A DNA stretch of 64,000 bases from Clostridium grantii DSM 8605 (GCF_900129965.1 NZ_FQXM01000003.1:1-64000); one strand, 5' to 3'; shown: positions 27,037 through 36,148, counted from the stretch's first letter. The notes: generated by a model from the letters alone, not told the origin. Numbers and translations: made by a program.

Positions 27037-28023
27037 ATGAATTCTATCTCAAATACCTATAGCAAAGAAGATCTTATAAAGTTAACTCCTATAGAAATTT
27101 ATGAATTAGTAAGAAGTGGCCAGCTAAAATCATTTCCTAACTTCTTTTGGACCTGTTCTCAAAGTGAAATATATGCTCCTGAGATAATAAGATATTTAAT
27201 AGAAAATCTTCTTCACTGGAATGATGAAGATATAAAGAAAAAACTTAGAAAAAGCACCTTTAGAGATAATTATCTAGGTGGTCTATTTTGCAATAAATAT
27301 AAGGATAGTCCTTTTGAAGCTATAAGCAAAGCTTATCCAGAAAAGGACTTTAAACCCTGGGATTTAGTCAACGCTCCTAATTATTATTGGCAAGGAGAAA
27401 AAGGAAAAGAAAATGCTATAGCAGCCACGAAGTGGCTGCTAGAAGAAAAACTGAAATGGTCCTATGAAGATATTATAGAGAATTTAAACCATCAAATATT
27501 TATAGATAATAATTTACTAGGCATGCTAAAAAAGGCTTTTAATGCTTCACTATATATCGCTATGGAATCAACTTATCCAGGACAATTTAAGAAATGGGAA
27601 TTAGGAACTCATGTAGTGAATGGTTCTTGGAATAAATATGAAGGTATTCTAGCTGTTAAATGGCTTCTGGAAGATAAACTAAAATGGAGTGACGAATAAA
27701 TAAAAGAGAATTATTGCAAGCAAATATATAAAGAAAATAACCTATATGGTATGCTTCAACGATGTTTTAATTCAAGCCCTTTTGAAGCTATAAATTCAGC
27801 TTATCCAAATAAATTCAAAGCTTGGGAACTTCCAAAGGTTCCAAGATGTTTTTGGGATTCTAAAGAAAATTGTGTTGCTGCACTTAACTGGCTAGTAACA
27901 GAAAAATTAAATATATCTCTCACTGATAAGTCTTATAAACTTAAGCGAACTGATTTATATATTCATCGATTATCCTCATTGTCTAGTAAGTATACTATTA
28001 AAGAATTAAAAGAGTTCCTTTAA
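27037..28023 (+). pseudogene. DUF4046-like repeat protein with one in-frame stop
   Basis: 328 codons in one frame, broken by TAA at 27697-27699 (codon 221). It holds about four copies of a ~65-residue unit: a start such as FPNFFWTC or NYYWQGEKGKENA, A..A..WLLE..L.W, an I-rich helix, NNLLGMLKKAFN, then S.FEA...YP..FK.WEL. I associate this unit with DUF4046. The start follows AAGGGAG; TATAAT lies ~35 bp upstream. The stop replaces a codon for Asp/Gln seen in the copy at 5188, so decay is recent or a two-part product is made. It directly precedes the structured X-Y1-Y2 array on the same strand. Function unknown. Confidence 0.65.
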
Positions 28024-28087
28024 CTATTTCTAGGATCCTTAAACCCTATCTTCCTCTGATAAAGTATTATATTTAATTATAAATGCA

Positions 28088-28635
28088 TTGGGGTGGACAT
28101 GCCTTGTTACGCTGATATATGGACATGACGTTTTGCTTGTACATGAATTCAAGTGTAAGGAGCTTGTCCACCCCCCATTAAGTCACGCTAAATTAGACTC
28201 TTTTGACTTTTGGCGGGTGGGCGGGGACCAAGATATCCTTTTTCGGAGCTCAAGGGGGACAATAGCTGTGCAAACCTGATTGCTTTTTCAGGTTTGTCCA
28301 GCTTGTCAACCTGGGGCGGAGAAAAATTTCCTTATTTCTTTTAATCTTTTAATCTTTTAATCTTTTAATCTTTTAATCTTTTAATCTTTTAATCATTTAA
28401 TCTTTTGAATTTAAACAACGAAATAAAATCACAATAGCCACAACACCTACTAACCAGTACTAGCGGGTACCTGAAAAGCGATTTGGAGGACGTTATAGCT
28501 CTTAGCTGGCGGGGTCTGGAATCGGGGGTTGGGGGTATGGAAGACTCCGCCGGCCTTAGAGATATTCAGTAAAACAATGAAGCTTTTGGGGTGCGGCCCT
28601 TTCAAGATGTTTCCCCCAATGCTTTAAAATCTCCT
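28088..28635 (+). ncRNA. Structured non-coding module X, right copy 1
   Basis: Begins 65 bp after the DUF4046-like gene with a long hairpin GGGGTGGACATGCC/AGCTTGTCCACCCC. Then GGCGGGTGGGCGGGGACC, a CAAACCTG/CAGGTTTG hairpin, GGGGCGGAGAAAAATTTCC, the TTTTAATC run, GCGGGTACCTGAAAAGCG and the covarying stem CTGGCGGGGTCT/AGACTCCGCCGG around a loop with two G-runs. It ends in TTTCCCCCAA. The G-rich loop is almost unchanged from the left copy although the stem differs at most positions. No coding frame. Confidence 0.6.
28338..28408 (+). repeat. TTTTAATC octamer array 1
   Basis: About eight to nine tandem 8-bp units inside module X. The left copy has about two units and right copy 2 about eleven, so the number varies between copies. 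Confidence 0.85.
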
Positions 28636-28862
28636 ATAGCACTAATACAAAGAATATAGATAGATACATAACTAAATAAAAACAACAAAAATTTAAAATA
28701 ATCTTTACTAATACTTCACCTAAAAAATCAAATAATAATCACAATTAATTTAAAGTAAATATATAAATTCTTCTATATGATATTAAATAATTTGTATAAA
28801 AAAAATAAAATAACTTCTACGTGAACAGCTATTCTTTTAAATCTTTTGACTCTAATACATTC
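28636..28862. other. AT-rich spacer between X and Y1
   Basis: Gene-free, poorly conserved between array copies. I see no promoter of good quality. Confidence 0.4.
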
Positions 28863-29044
28863 GGTTGGACAAGCCTTAAGCACCATATTCTTTTCTAGCA
28901 ATTAAAAGGCTTGTACAACCGTAGCTTTTTATTAATTGGTTTGCGTGTTTTTGCAAATCTATTAATAAAAAGGTTTCCGCTTTCATCTTTGCAAGAAATA
29001 TGTTTCGAGTGAAGGGAGATATATATTTCTTGTGCTCATTCTAC
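28863..29044 (+). ncRNA. Structured non-coding module Y1, right copy 1
   Basis: GGTTGGACAAGCC/GGCTTGTACAACC hairpin with a variable loop, then CTTTTTATTAAT/ATTAATAAAAAG around GGTTTGCGTGTTTTTGC, then GCAAGAAATAT/ATATTTCTTGTGC enclosing GTTTCGAGTGAAGGG. Same order as Y2 but without the CATTGA inner hairpin. Confidence 0.55.
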
Positions 29045-29170
29045 CTTTATTCTTTTGTAAAAATAAAAGTTTGCCATATATAGTAATACCATAATTCAGT
29101 GGACCAATATTCATTTGATTTTAAATTTGCGGAGGATGAAGAACTATAAAAATATAGTATGATATTCTCT

Positions 29171-29420
29171 GTTGGGTGGGCGGGAGGTTTAATTTTGATT
29201 GGACCAGCAGTAAGCGCTTAGTGTTTTCATAAGGGCTTACTGCTAGTCCAATCTCTTGTTTATTTTCAATAGGTTTGTATCTTTTTACAAATCTATTGAA
29301 AATAAACTTTCAGATTTCATCTTTGCAAGGAATATTTTTAGAATGGAAAGAGTCATTGATTAGCGTGTTTTTGCGGTTCAATGGCGAGTGGAATGATATA
29401 TATATTCCTTGTGCCTTTTA
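29171..29420 (+). ncRNA. Structured non-coding module Y2, right copy 1
   Basis: Starts GTTGGGTGGGCGGGAGG. First hairpin GATTGGACCAGCAGTAAGC pairs with GCTTACTGCTAGTCCAATC; in the left copy the inner part is GCTATAAGC/GCTTATAGC, a compensated change. Then TATTTTCAATAGG/CTATTGAAAATA and the outer stem GCAAGGAATAT/ATATTCCTTGTGC with the constant CATTGATTAGCG/GGTTCAATG hairpin inside. Confidence 0.6.
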
Positions 29421-29651
29421 TTAATATCAATATATTGCAGATCATACCCTCGCTTACTTTCATTTATAATTATTCAAAAATACTAGTTGCATTGTACATA
29501 TAAATATTGGCATAAGTGTACATATTAATTTGGCATTTTATTATTCTTTTTAGTAAATACATGAATTCCTTTGATAAACATCAATCATATTTATAAAAAA
29601 ATAAAAGAATCTATTCTCTTAAAAATAAACTTCTTTAAATCTTTTGACTTT

Positions 29652-30090
29652 GGAGGGTGGGTGGGTCACATTTTCCTTTTTCGAGCGATATAGGTGGCCG
29701 CTAAGAAAATCCTTCTTTTTAAATAGCCCACCGCTGAGCAGAGAAAAATTTCCTTATTTCTTTTAATCTTTTAATCTTTTAATCTTTTAATCTTTTAATC
29801 TTTTAATCTTTTAATCTTTTAATCTTTTAATCTTCTAATCTTCTAATCTTTTGATTTTGCGACACTACATCACTTCTATAATTACTAAAAGTTTATTTTC
29901 GCTTGCACTAGCGGGTACCTGAAAAGCGATTTGGAGGACGCTATAGCTCTTAGGTTGGCGGGGTCTGGAATCGGGGGTTGGGGGTATGGAAGACTTCGCC
30001 GGCCTTAGAGATATTCAGTAAAACAATGAAGTTTTTGGGGTGCAGCCCTTTCATGATGTTTCCCCCAAAGGTTTAAAATCTCCTATAGCA
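29652..30090 (+). ncRNA. Structured non-coding module X, right copy 2
   Basis: As right copy 1 but without the long opening hairpin, and with a different segment between GGGTGGGTGGGTC and GCAGAGAAAAATTTCC. Core GCGGGTACCTGAAAAGCG, stem GGCGGGGTCT/AGACTTCGCC, same G-run loop, end TTTCCCCCAAAGG. The start-to-start distance to copy 1 is about 1.55 kb, so X-Y1-Y2 is a tandem duplication that has since diverged. Confidence 0.6.
29758..29852 (+). repeat. TTTTAATC octamer array 2
   Basis: About eleven tandem 8-bp units; the last ones vary to TTCTAATC. Confidence 0.85.
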
Positions 30091-30323
30091 ATGATAACCC
30101 ATATAGGACTAATACAATAATTAATATATCCTACTCTTTTGCTTTAATTATATAAATACTTTTCTAGATATTTAATAATATAATAGTATAACTAAAAACA
30201 TACTTGATTCACTCTATTGATTACTAATGATGAAATATAATCTTCTATTAGACTATATAAATTTTATGATAAATTCTCTTGATACCAGGAATGGTTTTAA
30301 TCTTTTGATTTTAATACAATTTA

Positions 30324-30497
30324 GGTTGGACAAGCTTGGCAAGCCTTAACTCTTCACCAAGGCTTATTAAGCTTGTCCAACCAACTTTTTATTAATTGGT
30401 TTGCGTGTTTTTGCAAATCTATTAATAAAAAGGTTTCCGCTTTCATCTTTACAATAAATATGTTTCGAGTGAAGGGAGATATATATTTATTGTGCCC
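30324..30497 (+). ncRNA. Structured non-coding module Y1, right copy 2
   Basis: GGTTGGACAAGCTTGGCAAG opens a hairpin closed by GCTTGTCCAACC; the AT stem is the same as in copy 1. The outer stem GCTTT region reads ACAATAAATAT/ATATTTATTGTGC, compensating changes relative to copy 1 (GCAAGAAATAT). Confidence 0.6.
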
Positions 30498-30630
30498 TTT
30501 CTACCTTTATTCTTTTGTAAAAATAAAAGTTTGCCATCTATATTAATATCATAAATCAGTTAAATAATATTCATTTGATTTTAAATTTGCGGAGGATAAA
30601 AAACTATAAAAATATAGTATGATGTTCTCT

Positions 30631-30878
30631 GTTGGGTGGGCGGGAGGTTTAATTTTGGTTGGATAAGCTGTAATCTCTTGATATTTTTAAAGGATATGTA
30701 GCTTGTCCAACCTCTTGTTTATTTTCAATAGGTTTGTGTCTTTTTACAAAGCTATTGAAAATAAACTTTCCGATTTATCTTTGCAATGAATATGTTTCGA
30801 ATGGAAAGAGTCATTGATTAGCGTGTTTTTGCGGTTCAATGGCGAGTGGAATGAGATATATATTCCTTGTGCCTTTTA
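30631..30878 (+). ncRNA. Structured non-coding module Y2, right copy 2
   Basis: GTTGGGTGGGCGGGAGG start, GGTTGGATAAGCTGTA/TGTAGCTTGTCCAACC hairpin with a new loop, TATTTTCAATAGG/CTATTGAAAATA stem, and the constant CATTGATTAGCG/GGTTCAATG hairpin. Ends about 165 bp before the convergent coiled-coil/HTH gene. Confidence 0.6.
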
Positions 30879-31042
30879 TTAATATCAATATAGTACAGAT
30901 CATAGCCCCGCTTGCTTTCATTTATAATTATTCAAATATTAATATTCAAAAATACTAGCTGCATTGTACATATAAATATTGGCACAAATTTACTAACCCT
31001 ATCGAATATACATCACAAGGCAAAAGCACCTTTCCATATACT

Positions 31043-31660
31043 CTAATTATTTGTATTATTATGTTTCTTAATTAATTTGAATACGTATGATTTACTTAGT
31101 CCAACTTGCTCACCTATCTTGCTATAACTTAATTCTTGTTTATGCAGCTCTAATATTTTATCTATTTGGATTTGTTCTATAGAACTCTTCCTACCCGCTC
31201 CACGTTCATTATGTTTCTTTACTACCGTTTCTTTTTTAATTAGAGCTATGTTATCCGCTCTTAATTCTGTAATTTTTTCTTTTAATTCCCTATACATATC
31301 TTCCCATTCTTGCAATTCCCTATTTTTTATCTCAATACTATGGGCTAATGCTTTATTCTGCTCTATTATAAAATCTATCCTTTTAATAAAATATTTATCT
31401 CCATCTTTGTATGCTTTAACTTTATTTTCTAACTTCTCTATCTGTGCCTCATGCTGATTTTTTAATATATCGTATTGTATTCTAATATTTTCTAACTCTT
31501 TAACAACTTCATCAAACTCTGCTTTTGGTACTGTATCTTTATCACCTAATATCAAATCCTTTTCTTTCTGCAATGCTATATTCTCATTAGTTTGTAATTC
31601 AATAATATTCTGTAAATGATTTATCTCTTCTTCAAGTACCGCTTTAGTTACTTTTGCCAT
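31043..31660 (-). CDS. Coiled-coil protein with C-terminal HTH
   Basis: 205 residues. Residues ~5-150 are a long charged coiled coil (KAVLEEEINHLQNIIELQTN onward); ~155-200 hold a resolvase/Hin-type HTH: HNERGAGRKSSIEQIQIDKI, LHKQELSYSKIGEQVGLSKS, YVFKLIKKH. A DNA-binding, self-associating regulator or structural protein is likely. It converges on the structured array. Promoter TTGACA-17-TATCTT lies upstream with two direct repeats TTAATAAAGAAACG 22 bp apart, as expected for autoregulation. A decayed paralogue is at 6029, also beside a DUF4046-like gene. Confidence 0.75.
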   Translation of the reverse strand: MAKVTKAVLEEEINHLQNIIELQTNENIALQKEKDLILGDKDTVPKAEFDEVVKELENIRIQYDILKNQHEAQIEKLENKVKAYKDGDKYFIKRIDFIIEQNKALAHSIEIKNRELQEWEDMYRELKEKITELRADNIALIKKETVVKKHNERGAGRKSSIEQIQIDKILELHKQELSYSKIGEQVGLSKSYVFKLIKKHNNTNN

Positions 31661-31684
31661 AATATCACTCCATTTATAATAAAT

Positions 31685-31728
31685 CGTTTCTTTATTAAAA
31701 AGATAACGTTTCTTTATTAATTTGTCAA
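31685..31728 (-). promoter_or_regulatory. Promoter with paired direct repeats
   Basis: Minus strand TTGACA (31723-31728), 17 bp, TATCTT (31700-31705). TTAATAAAGAAACG occurs at 31707-31720, in the spacer, and at 31685-31698, just after the -10 box: two copies on the same DNA face. Likely operator of the coiled-coil/HTH protein. Confidence 0.7.
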
Positions 31729-31898
31729 TGATTTATTATCCCTCAATTTTTTAACCCAGGGATCAAATACTAACTCTCTTCTTAAATTTAAATTATTTTA
31801 TGCTTATTTTTTTTGTAAATTCCACCTAATTAATGTTGTAATTTGTATATTTTTACTGTATTATGGTATAAAGAACGTTAGTTTGGGAGGTTGTTATT

Positions 31899-32072
31899 AT
31901 GAACTATTATTCATCTTATATAGAAAAAAAAAGAAATCTTTTAAACAAATTAATAGAAGAAAATTCATTTAACCTTCTTTCAGATGAAATAATAAAAGCC
32001 AGCCAAGAATTGGACCAGCTTATATATGAGTATCTTTTATATAAGCAAAATAATGAAAATTATTCTTATTGA
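31899..32072 (+). CDS. Spo0E-like aspartyl-phosphate phosphatase
   Basis: 57 residues with the Spo0E pattern: IEKKRNLLNKLIEEN, then ASQELDQLIYEYL, where SQELD is the catalytic signature that removes phosphate from Spo0A. It is short, as the family is. ATG follows GGGAGG. Presence supports a sporulating host; on an accessory island it may delay sporulation of the host. Confidence 0.85.
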   Translation: MNYYSSYIEKKRNLLNKLIEENSFNLLSDEIIKASQELDQLIYEYLLYKQNNENYSY

Positions 32073-32154
32073 TTTGTACTCATTTTATAAAAAATAATTT
32101 ATAAGTGTTTTTTATTAATATTCAAATATTTGTATTGAAAGGGCTGATAAGCAA

Positions 32155-32574
32155 ATGTCACTTTTGAAATATCCTGAAATTATAGAAAAGATTAAAGATC
32201 ACCGTATAAAATTAGGCTTATCCTATGGTACCTTAGCTGCTAAGACCGGTATAAGTAAATCAACTTTACAACGCTATGAAACAGGATACATTAAAAATTT
32301 ATCCCTGGATAATTTTCTTATAATAGCTGAAGGCTTAGAAGTATCTCCTGCTTATTTGATGGGATTAAACGAAAATAATAATACAGATTTTTTTCTTGAA
32401 GAAAATTATAAAACTCCTGAAACTGCTGTTTTATCTTTATTAAAAAATCCACTTATAGCTAATTTTATTGGATATGATATCGGTAAACTTACCGTGGAAA
32501 ATTTTGATGAATTTACTAAGGATATGTTGAGGCAAATAGAATTGGTGAGCTATAAGTATAAATATTTCTTCTAA
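32155..32574 (+). CDS. XRE-family HTH transcriptional regulator
   Basis: 139 residues. HTH at ~10-65 (HRIKLGLSYGTLAAKTGISK, STLQRYETGYIKNLS, VSPAYLMG), of the SinR/phage CI type, followed by a ~70-residue helical C-terminal part that may dimerise. Start after GAAAGGGCTG. It stands alone 80 bp after the Spo0E-like gene. Target unknown. Confidence 0.88.
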   Translation: MSLLKYPEIIEKIKDHRIKLGLSYGTLAAKTGISKSTLQRYETGYIKNLSLDNFLIIAEGLEVSPAYLMGLNENNNTDFFLEENYKTPETAVLSLLKNPLIANFIGYDIGKLTVENFDEFTKDMLRQIELVSYKYKYFF

Positions 32575-32688
32575 ATCAACACTTATTTTTTTAAACTCAA
32601 TAGTAATTTAAGATTATATTAACTAAAGCAGTAGATTATAAATTCTACTGCTTTTAAAAATTATAGCAACTAATTTGTTTTTCGTCGG

Positions 32689-32770
32689 CTCTCGTCGGCT
32701 CTCGTCGGCTCTCGTCGGCTCTCGTCGGCTCTCGTCGGCTCTCGTCGGCTCTCGTCGGCTTCTCATCGTT
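32689..32770. repeat. Tandem 10-bp repeat CTCGTCGGCT
   Basis: About eight identical units, followed by degenerate ones (CTCATCG, GTCGTCG). There are no spacers, so it is not a CRISPR. It is GC-rich in an AT-rich setting. It may be a protein-binding iteron array or simple slippage. Confidence 0.9.
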
Positions 32771-33086
32771 AGTCGTCGTATTCTTTATGAATAGTATAAC
32801 TTTAGTTCATTAAATATCTGTACTACTACTCACTTCTTCTTTTCTTATCTTTTCCTTTTTTATTAAACTATTAAATAGTTTAACATTCTTATCTTTACCA
32901 AATCCTAAACTTACTCTGCTTTGTTGCTTTTTATTGATATGAATATAACTCTGTTTTTGGGATTATTATTCATTATTTAATTAAAATTCATAAAAAGTTT
33001 TGTTGCCCTAGGGGTATTTGGATTAATTTGGAAATAAAGTAGACAAATTAATCCTTGCTTAAATTGCTACTATCATATTGGTCTCA
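32771..33086. other. Gene-free stretch, possible HTH-domain remnant
   Basis: Between the two repeat arrays. The minus strand of 32840-32930 resembles a diverged copy of the end of the AlbA_2 gene (KINK... SRVSLGFGKDKNVKLFNSLI), suggesting a duplicated 3' end. No intact gene. Confidence 0.4.
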
Positions 33087-33125
33087 TCGACCGTTTATCG
33101 ACCGATATCGACCGCTTGTCGACCG
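33087..33125. repeat. Degenerate TCGACCG repeat
   Basis: Four copies of a(t)TCGACCG at ~10-bp spacing, just after the stop of the AlbA_2 pseudogene. Same period as the array at 32689 but a different unit. Confidence 0.7.
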
Positions 33126-33135
33126 TTTTAAATAA

Positions 33136-34755
33136 TTAATTATCTGATATATATTTTATTCTAGCCCCTGAACCTGTTCTCTTAATTACTTTTCTCTCTA
33201 TTAGTTTATTAAATAATTCTATGCTCTTAGTTTTCCTAAAACCTAGCTCTTCTCTACATATCTTATTAGTTATAAATCCATTATCAATTATATATTTTAA
33301 TATTTTAACCTCATCATCATTTAATCCATCTAAAGTTTCAACACCACTCACTTCTGTATTTATATCATCATCAATTTCGTTAATATAATCAACATTATCA
33401 AATATACTTGTTAAATAATATTTAGTTCCCCTTCCTATACCTTCAGTCTTTAAGTATTTTTTATCTACTAATGCTGATAAAATCTTATTAATATCTAATG
33501 CATGTGTATCAAGTAATTGCTGAAGTCTATTATTTGTGACGTACCCTTCTTGATGTGAAGTTACTAATGCCATAACTTCTTCTTTATTTAATTGATTATA
33601 CTCATCTTTCAAAACTAATTTTAAAAATTGAATGCTTTCTTTGGGAAGAATAGATACTGTCCTTAAGGTAAGATTTATTCTATCTGGTCCAAAGGATTCT
33701 TCTAAATCCGGCACTGTCCATTCCTGTTCTTTCCATGCTAATTGAATATTCTCAAGTCCAGACCCAGCTCTTTCTCCTATACCTAAAAGATTAAACATCT
33801 TAAAGATAGTTTCATTTCTTGGATCACTCACTCCACCTCTTAATGCTTCTTCACGAGTAATTCTAAGACATCCAGGATTTGAAAACTTAAAATATGTTTT
33901 GCCGCGTTAAATTACTATTCCTCTTGGTAATCTATAATCAGCATGAATAAGAGCATTAGCAACTGCTTCTCTTACTGCTCCAAACATTAAAAGACCAGCT
34001 GCAGTTACTCCCTCTTGTCCTGTTCTTCTATCTCTATCATATGCACCTAATTTGTATAAGAAGGTTTTATTATCTAATGATACCCATGGATGATAAGGTT
34101 TTGCAGCATTTAATCTATTTCTAAAGCTACTTATTGTCTCTTCACTTAAATCATCTATAGGGTTTTCAGTTCAAATGTTAATTTATACATGTCCAAAACT
34201 CCTAGAAGCATGGAGATTTTGTACAAGTATAAATTAAGTTTCACAGTGAAAACCCTATACATCAAAACCTTAAAGGATTAAACTATCTTGTGACCTGTCT
34301 AATTGGTCTGCTATCATTCTTTTTATTTCTTCATTTGAACATTTATAATCACCTTCATAATTTCTTCTAAATGTTCCACTGTGTTTTCCTTGATTAAATG
34401 GGTTTTCTCCTATGTATACAGGCTTTTGCCTTCTATCCGCCTTTAGAACTGTTATTTTTATCACTTTATTATTATCTATATCTAAAACCTGTACATTACT
34501 CTCATTTAAGATGTTACTACTAATTTTTTTAGGATTATTAAGGTTATCCCAAAATTCTTTTAGTATTTTTTCAGCAGTATCAACACCTGATACTGTAAAA
34601 TCACCTTTTTTTTCTTTGACCCCTAAATATATAGTTCCACCACTAGTATTAGCAAAAGATGAATAAGTTTCCCATATATCTTTAGGTAGTCCACCCTTAG
34701 CTTCCTTACATTCTATTTCAACATCTTCTCTAAAAATATAATTATTTATTTCCAT
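33136..34755 (-). pseudogene. AlbA_2/RecG-like ATP-binding protein, broken
   Basis: A Schlafen-AlbA_2 domain protein of about 500 residues. N-terminal part: REDVEIECKEAKGGLPKDIW, GGTIYLGVKE; middle: AGLLMFGAVREAVANALIHA, PRGIVI and RNETIFKMFNLLGIGERAGS; C-terminal winged helices. It is broken three ways: TAA at 34270 after SQDSLIL, a 100-bp MITE at 34158-34257, and TAA at 33907-33909 after PRGIVI. The family includes transcription regulators and defence-associated proteins. The bulk of the frame is still readable, so inactivation is recent. Confidence 0.85.
34158..34257. mobile_element. 100-bp MITE of IS630/mariner type
   Basis: Near-perfect palindrome with ends TAGGGTTTTCA and TGAAAACCCTA, flanked by a TA duplication; removing it with one TA restores the coding sequence GGTTTTGATGTAGATGATTT. 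The interior (ATTTATACATGTCCAAAAC) resembles the hairpin at 61615-61712. It has no coding capacity. Confidence 0.85.
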
Positions 34756-34931
34756 TTAATCACCACTTTTCTTATATCTCTGTTATTTATAATAATTATA
34801 TTATACCCCATATAATTATTAAATAGAAATATTTTTACCATTTTATTACATAGTTTTTCTTACTAAATAGCTTGGTGTTGGAAAATATTTTACTCTGGGG
34901 TGTTTAAGGGACCTTTAATTTGAGCTTGATA

Positions 34932-35364
34932 TTACTGCCTTGAGCTAATAACTATTTCCAGAAAACGCTTTTCCTCTCCTAATCGTTTCTGACTTTCCAA
35001 GATATTTAATTGCTTTTTCAACAAATCTCTTGTACTCATTCCTTTTATCATCAACATTGAAATAATTAAGTATCTTAGAAGATTATATTTATCATTAAAA
35101 TACCGTGGATAAATACTATTTATTCTCTTCATAAAAAATTTCATATGTCTATTATATGTATGTAAAAGTAGATGTACATGGTTATCCATAAGACAATAAC
35201 ATAAAATTTCATATTCATTATTGTAATATTTAATATTTCCTTCCAAATTGTGTTAGGTGAATTTCAAAATCTTCTTCATCTCTGAATATATCATTTCTTC
35301 TGTTCCCTCTAACAGTGATATGATGAGTAGTGTTGGGATACCATACTCTTTCTTTATTACCCAT
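34932..35364 (-). pseudogene. REP-associated tyrosine transposase (RAYT), broken
   Basis: Y1 transposase fold: N-terminal THHITVRGNRRNDIF and, after a one-base insertion near 35250, YEILCYCLMDNHVHLLLHTY with the HUH histidines. The start at 35364 follows an AGGGAT-type site. The region that should carry the catalytic tyrosine and the HLNPV-type end appears deleted and replaced by unrelated helices. RAYTs act on REP hairpins; the repeat at 35561 lies 200 bp upstream. Confidence 0.7.
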
Positions 35365-35560
35365 GTTATTATCCCTCTTTCTTAATTTCTATAGTTATCT
35401 TTAAACTATATCCAATTTCAATAATTTTAAACAACTATAAAAATACTAAAGGGTCTTAGATCTTGTTATTGATTTTTGAAATAACTATGCATTTAAAACA
35501 TTTTATTACACAAAAATAGTTTATTTGGATTTTTGTTTACAATTTGTTAATCAGTACCGG

Positions 35561-35597
35561 TGCACCTAGTAAGGAGGCTTCGCCGACGAACTTGCTC
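35561..35597 (+). repeat. REP-like repeat, copy 2
   Basis: GTGCACCTAGTAAGGAGGC then TTCGCCGACGAACTTGCT; same as 9603-9638 with two differences. It interrupts the gene start at 35732. Confidence 0.55.
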
Positions 35598-35732
35598 TCC
35601 CTCATTAATTTTAGTCATATTAGACCAATGATATTTTTCTCTGCCTGCACTTGTTTTCATAGGGGCCCATAAATATCCACCTTGTCTTTCTTCATTATAG
35701 GTTTTGTTTTGAAATACCATAAAATAATTCAT
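35598..35732 (-). pseudogene. N-terminal fragment of an EVE-like domain protein
   Basis: The frame starts MNYFMVFQNKTYNEERQGGY and continues LWAPMKTSAGREKYHWSNMT, the opening of proteins with an EVE/McrB-N-like start found in restriction nucleases. After ~43 residues the sequence runs into the REP-like repeat and the rest is missing. The start overlaps the NUDIX stop by 4 bp, so the two were once an operon. Confidence 0.55.
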
Positions 35733-36115
35733 TGAACTTCCCCCTTCAATTTTTGAACTAATAGAATATCTGCTGGTGCAGAATCAAACGTTTCTATTTC
35801 ATTAATACTTACCCACTTAACTTCGTCATGAACGGATAATTTAATATCCCCATTAACTATTTCAGCAAAATAAGCTAACAACTTTATTTTCCCATTTGGA
35901 TAAGTATAAATGCTTTCATCAAAGAACTTTCCTACTTGAATTTCTAAATCTAATTCTTCTTTAATTTCTCTTTTTAAGCACTGCTGCGGAGTTTCATTAG
36001 CTTCTATTTTCCCACCTGGAAATTCCCACTTGCCTGCTAATTTTTCATTTTTGCCTCTTTGAGCTATTAAGATTAAATTATTTTTTATAATGATTGCTGC
36101 TGTTACTTTCTTCAT
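35729..36115 (-). CDS. MutT/NUDIX nucleotide pyrophosphohydrolase
   Basis: About 128 residues from the ATG at 36115, which follows AAAGGTGG. Intact Nudix box: GKIEANETPQQCLKREIKEE LD-type (G, then E, R, E, E in register) after GKWEFPGG. Resembles MutT/CTP pyrophosphohydrolase-type enzymes that clean oxidised or modified nucleotides. It was followed by an EVE-like gene now truncated, a neighbour that suggests a link to modified bases or defence. Confidence 0.9.
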   Translation of the reverse strand: MKKVTAAIIIKNNLILIAQRGKNEKLAGKWEFPGGKIEANETPQQCLKREIKEELDLEIQVGKFFDESIYTYPNGKIKLLAYFAEIVNGDIKLSVHDEVKWVSINEIETFDSAPADILLVQKLKGEVQ

Positions 36116-36148
36116 AATATCCACCTTTAGAATATAAAAATTAGGCAT

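Noticed and set aside
28088..28279. Plus-strand 63-residue frame in module X
   Set aside because: It runs through the hairpins, has no binding site, and is not conserved in the other X copies.
28088..30878. Array as guide RNA of a TnpB/IscB-type nuclease or as a retron
   Set aside because: No TnpB, IscB, Cas12 or reverse transcriptase gene is present near either array.
28088..30878. ROOL or GOLLD large RNA
   Set aside because: I could not match the module order or conserved boxes to what I know of these RNAs; cannot be excluded without a covariance search.
32689..32770. CRISPR-like array
   Set aside because: The 10-bp units are directly abutted with no spacers, and no cas gene is present in the window.
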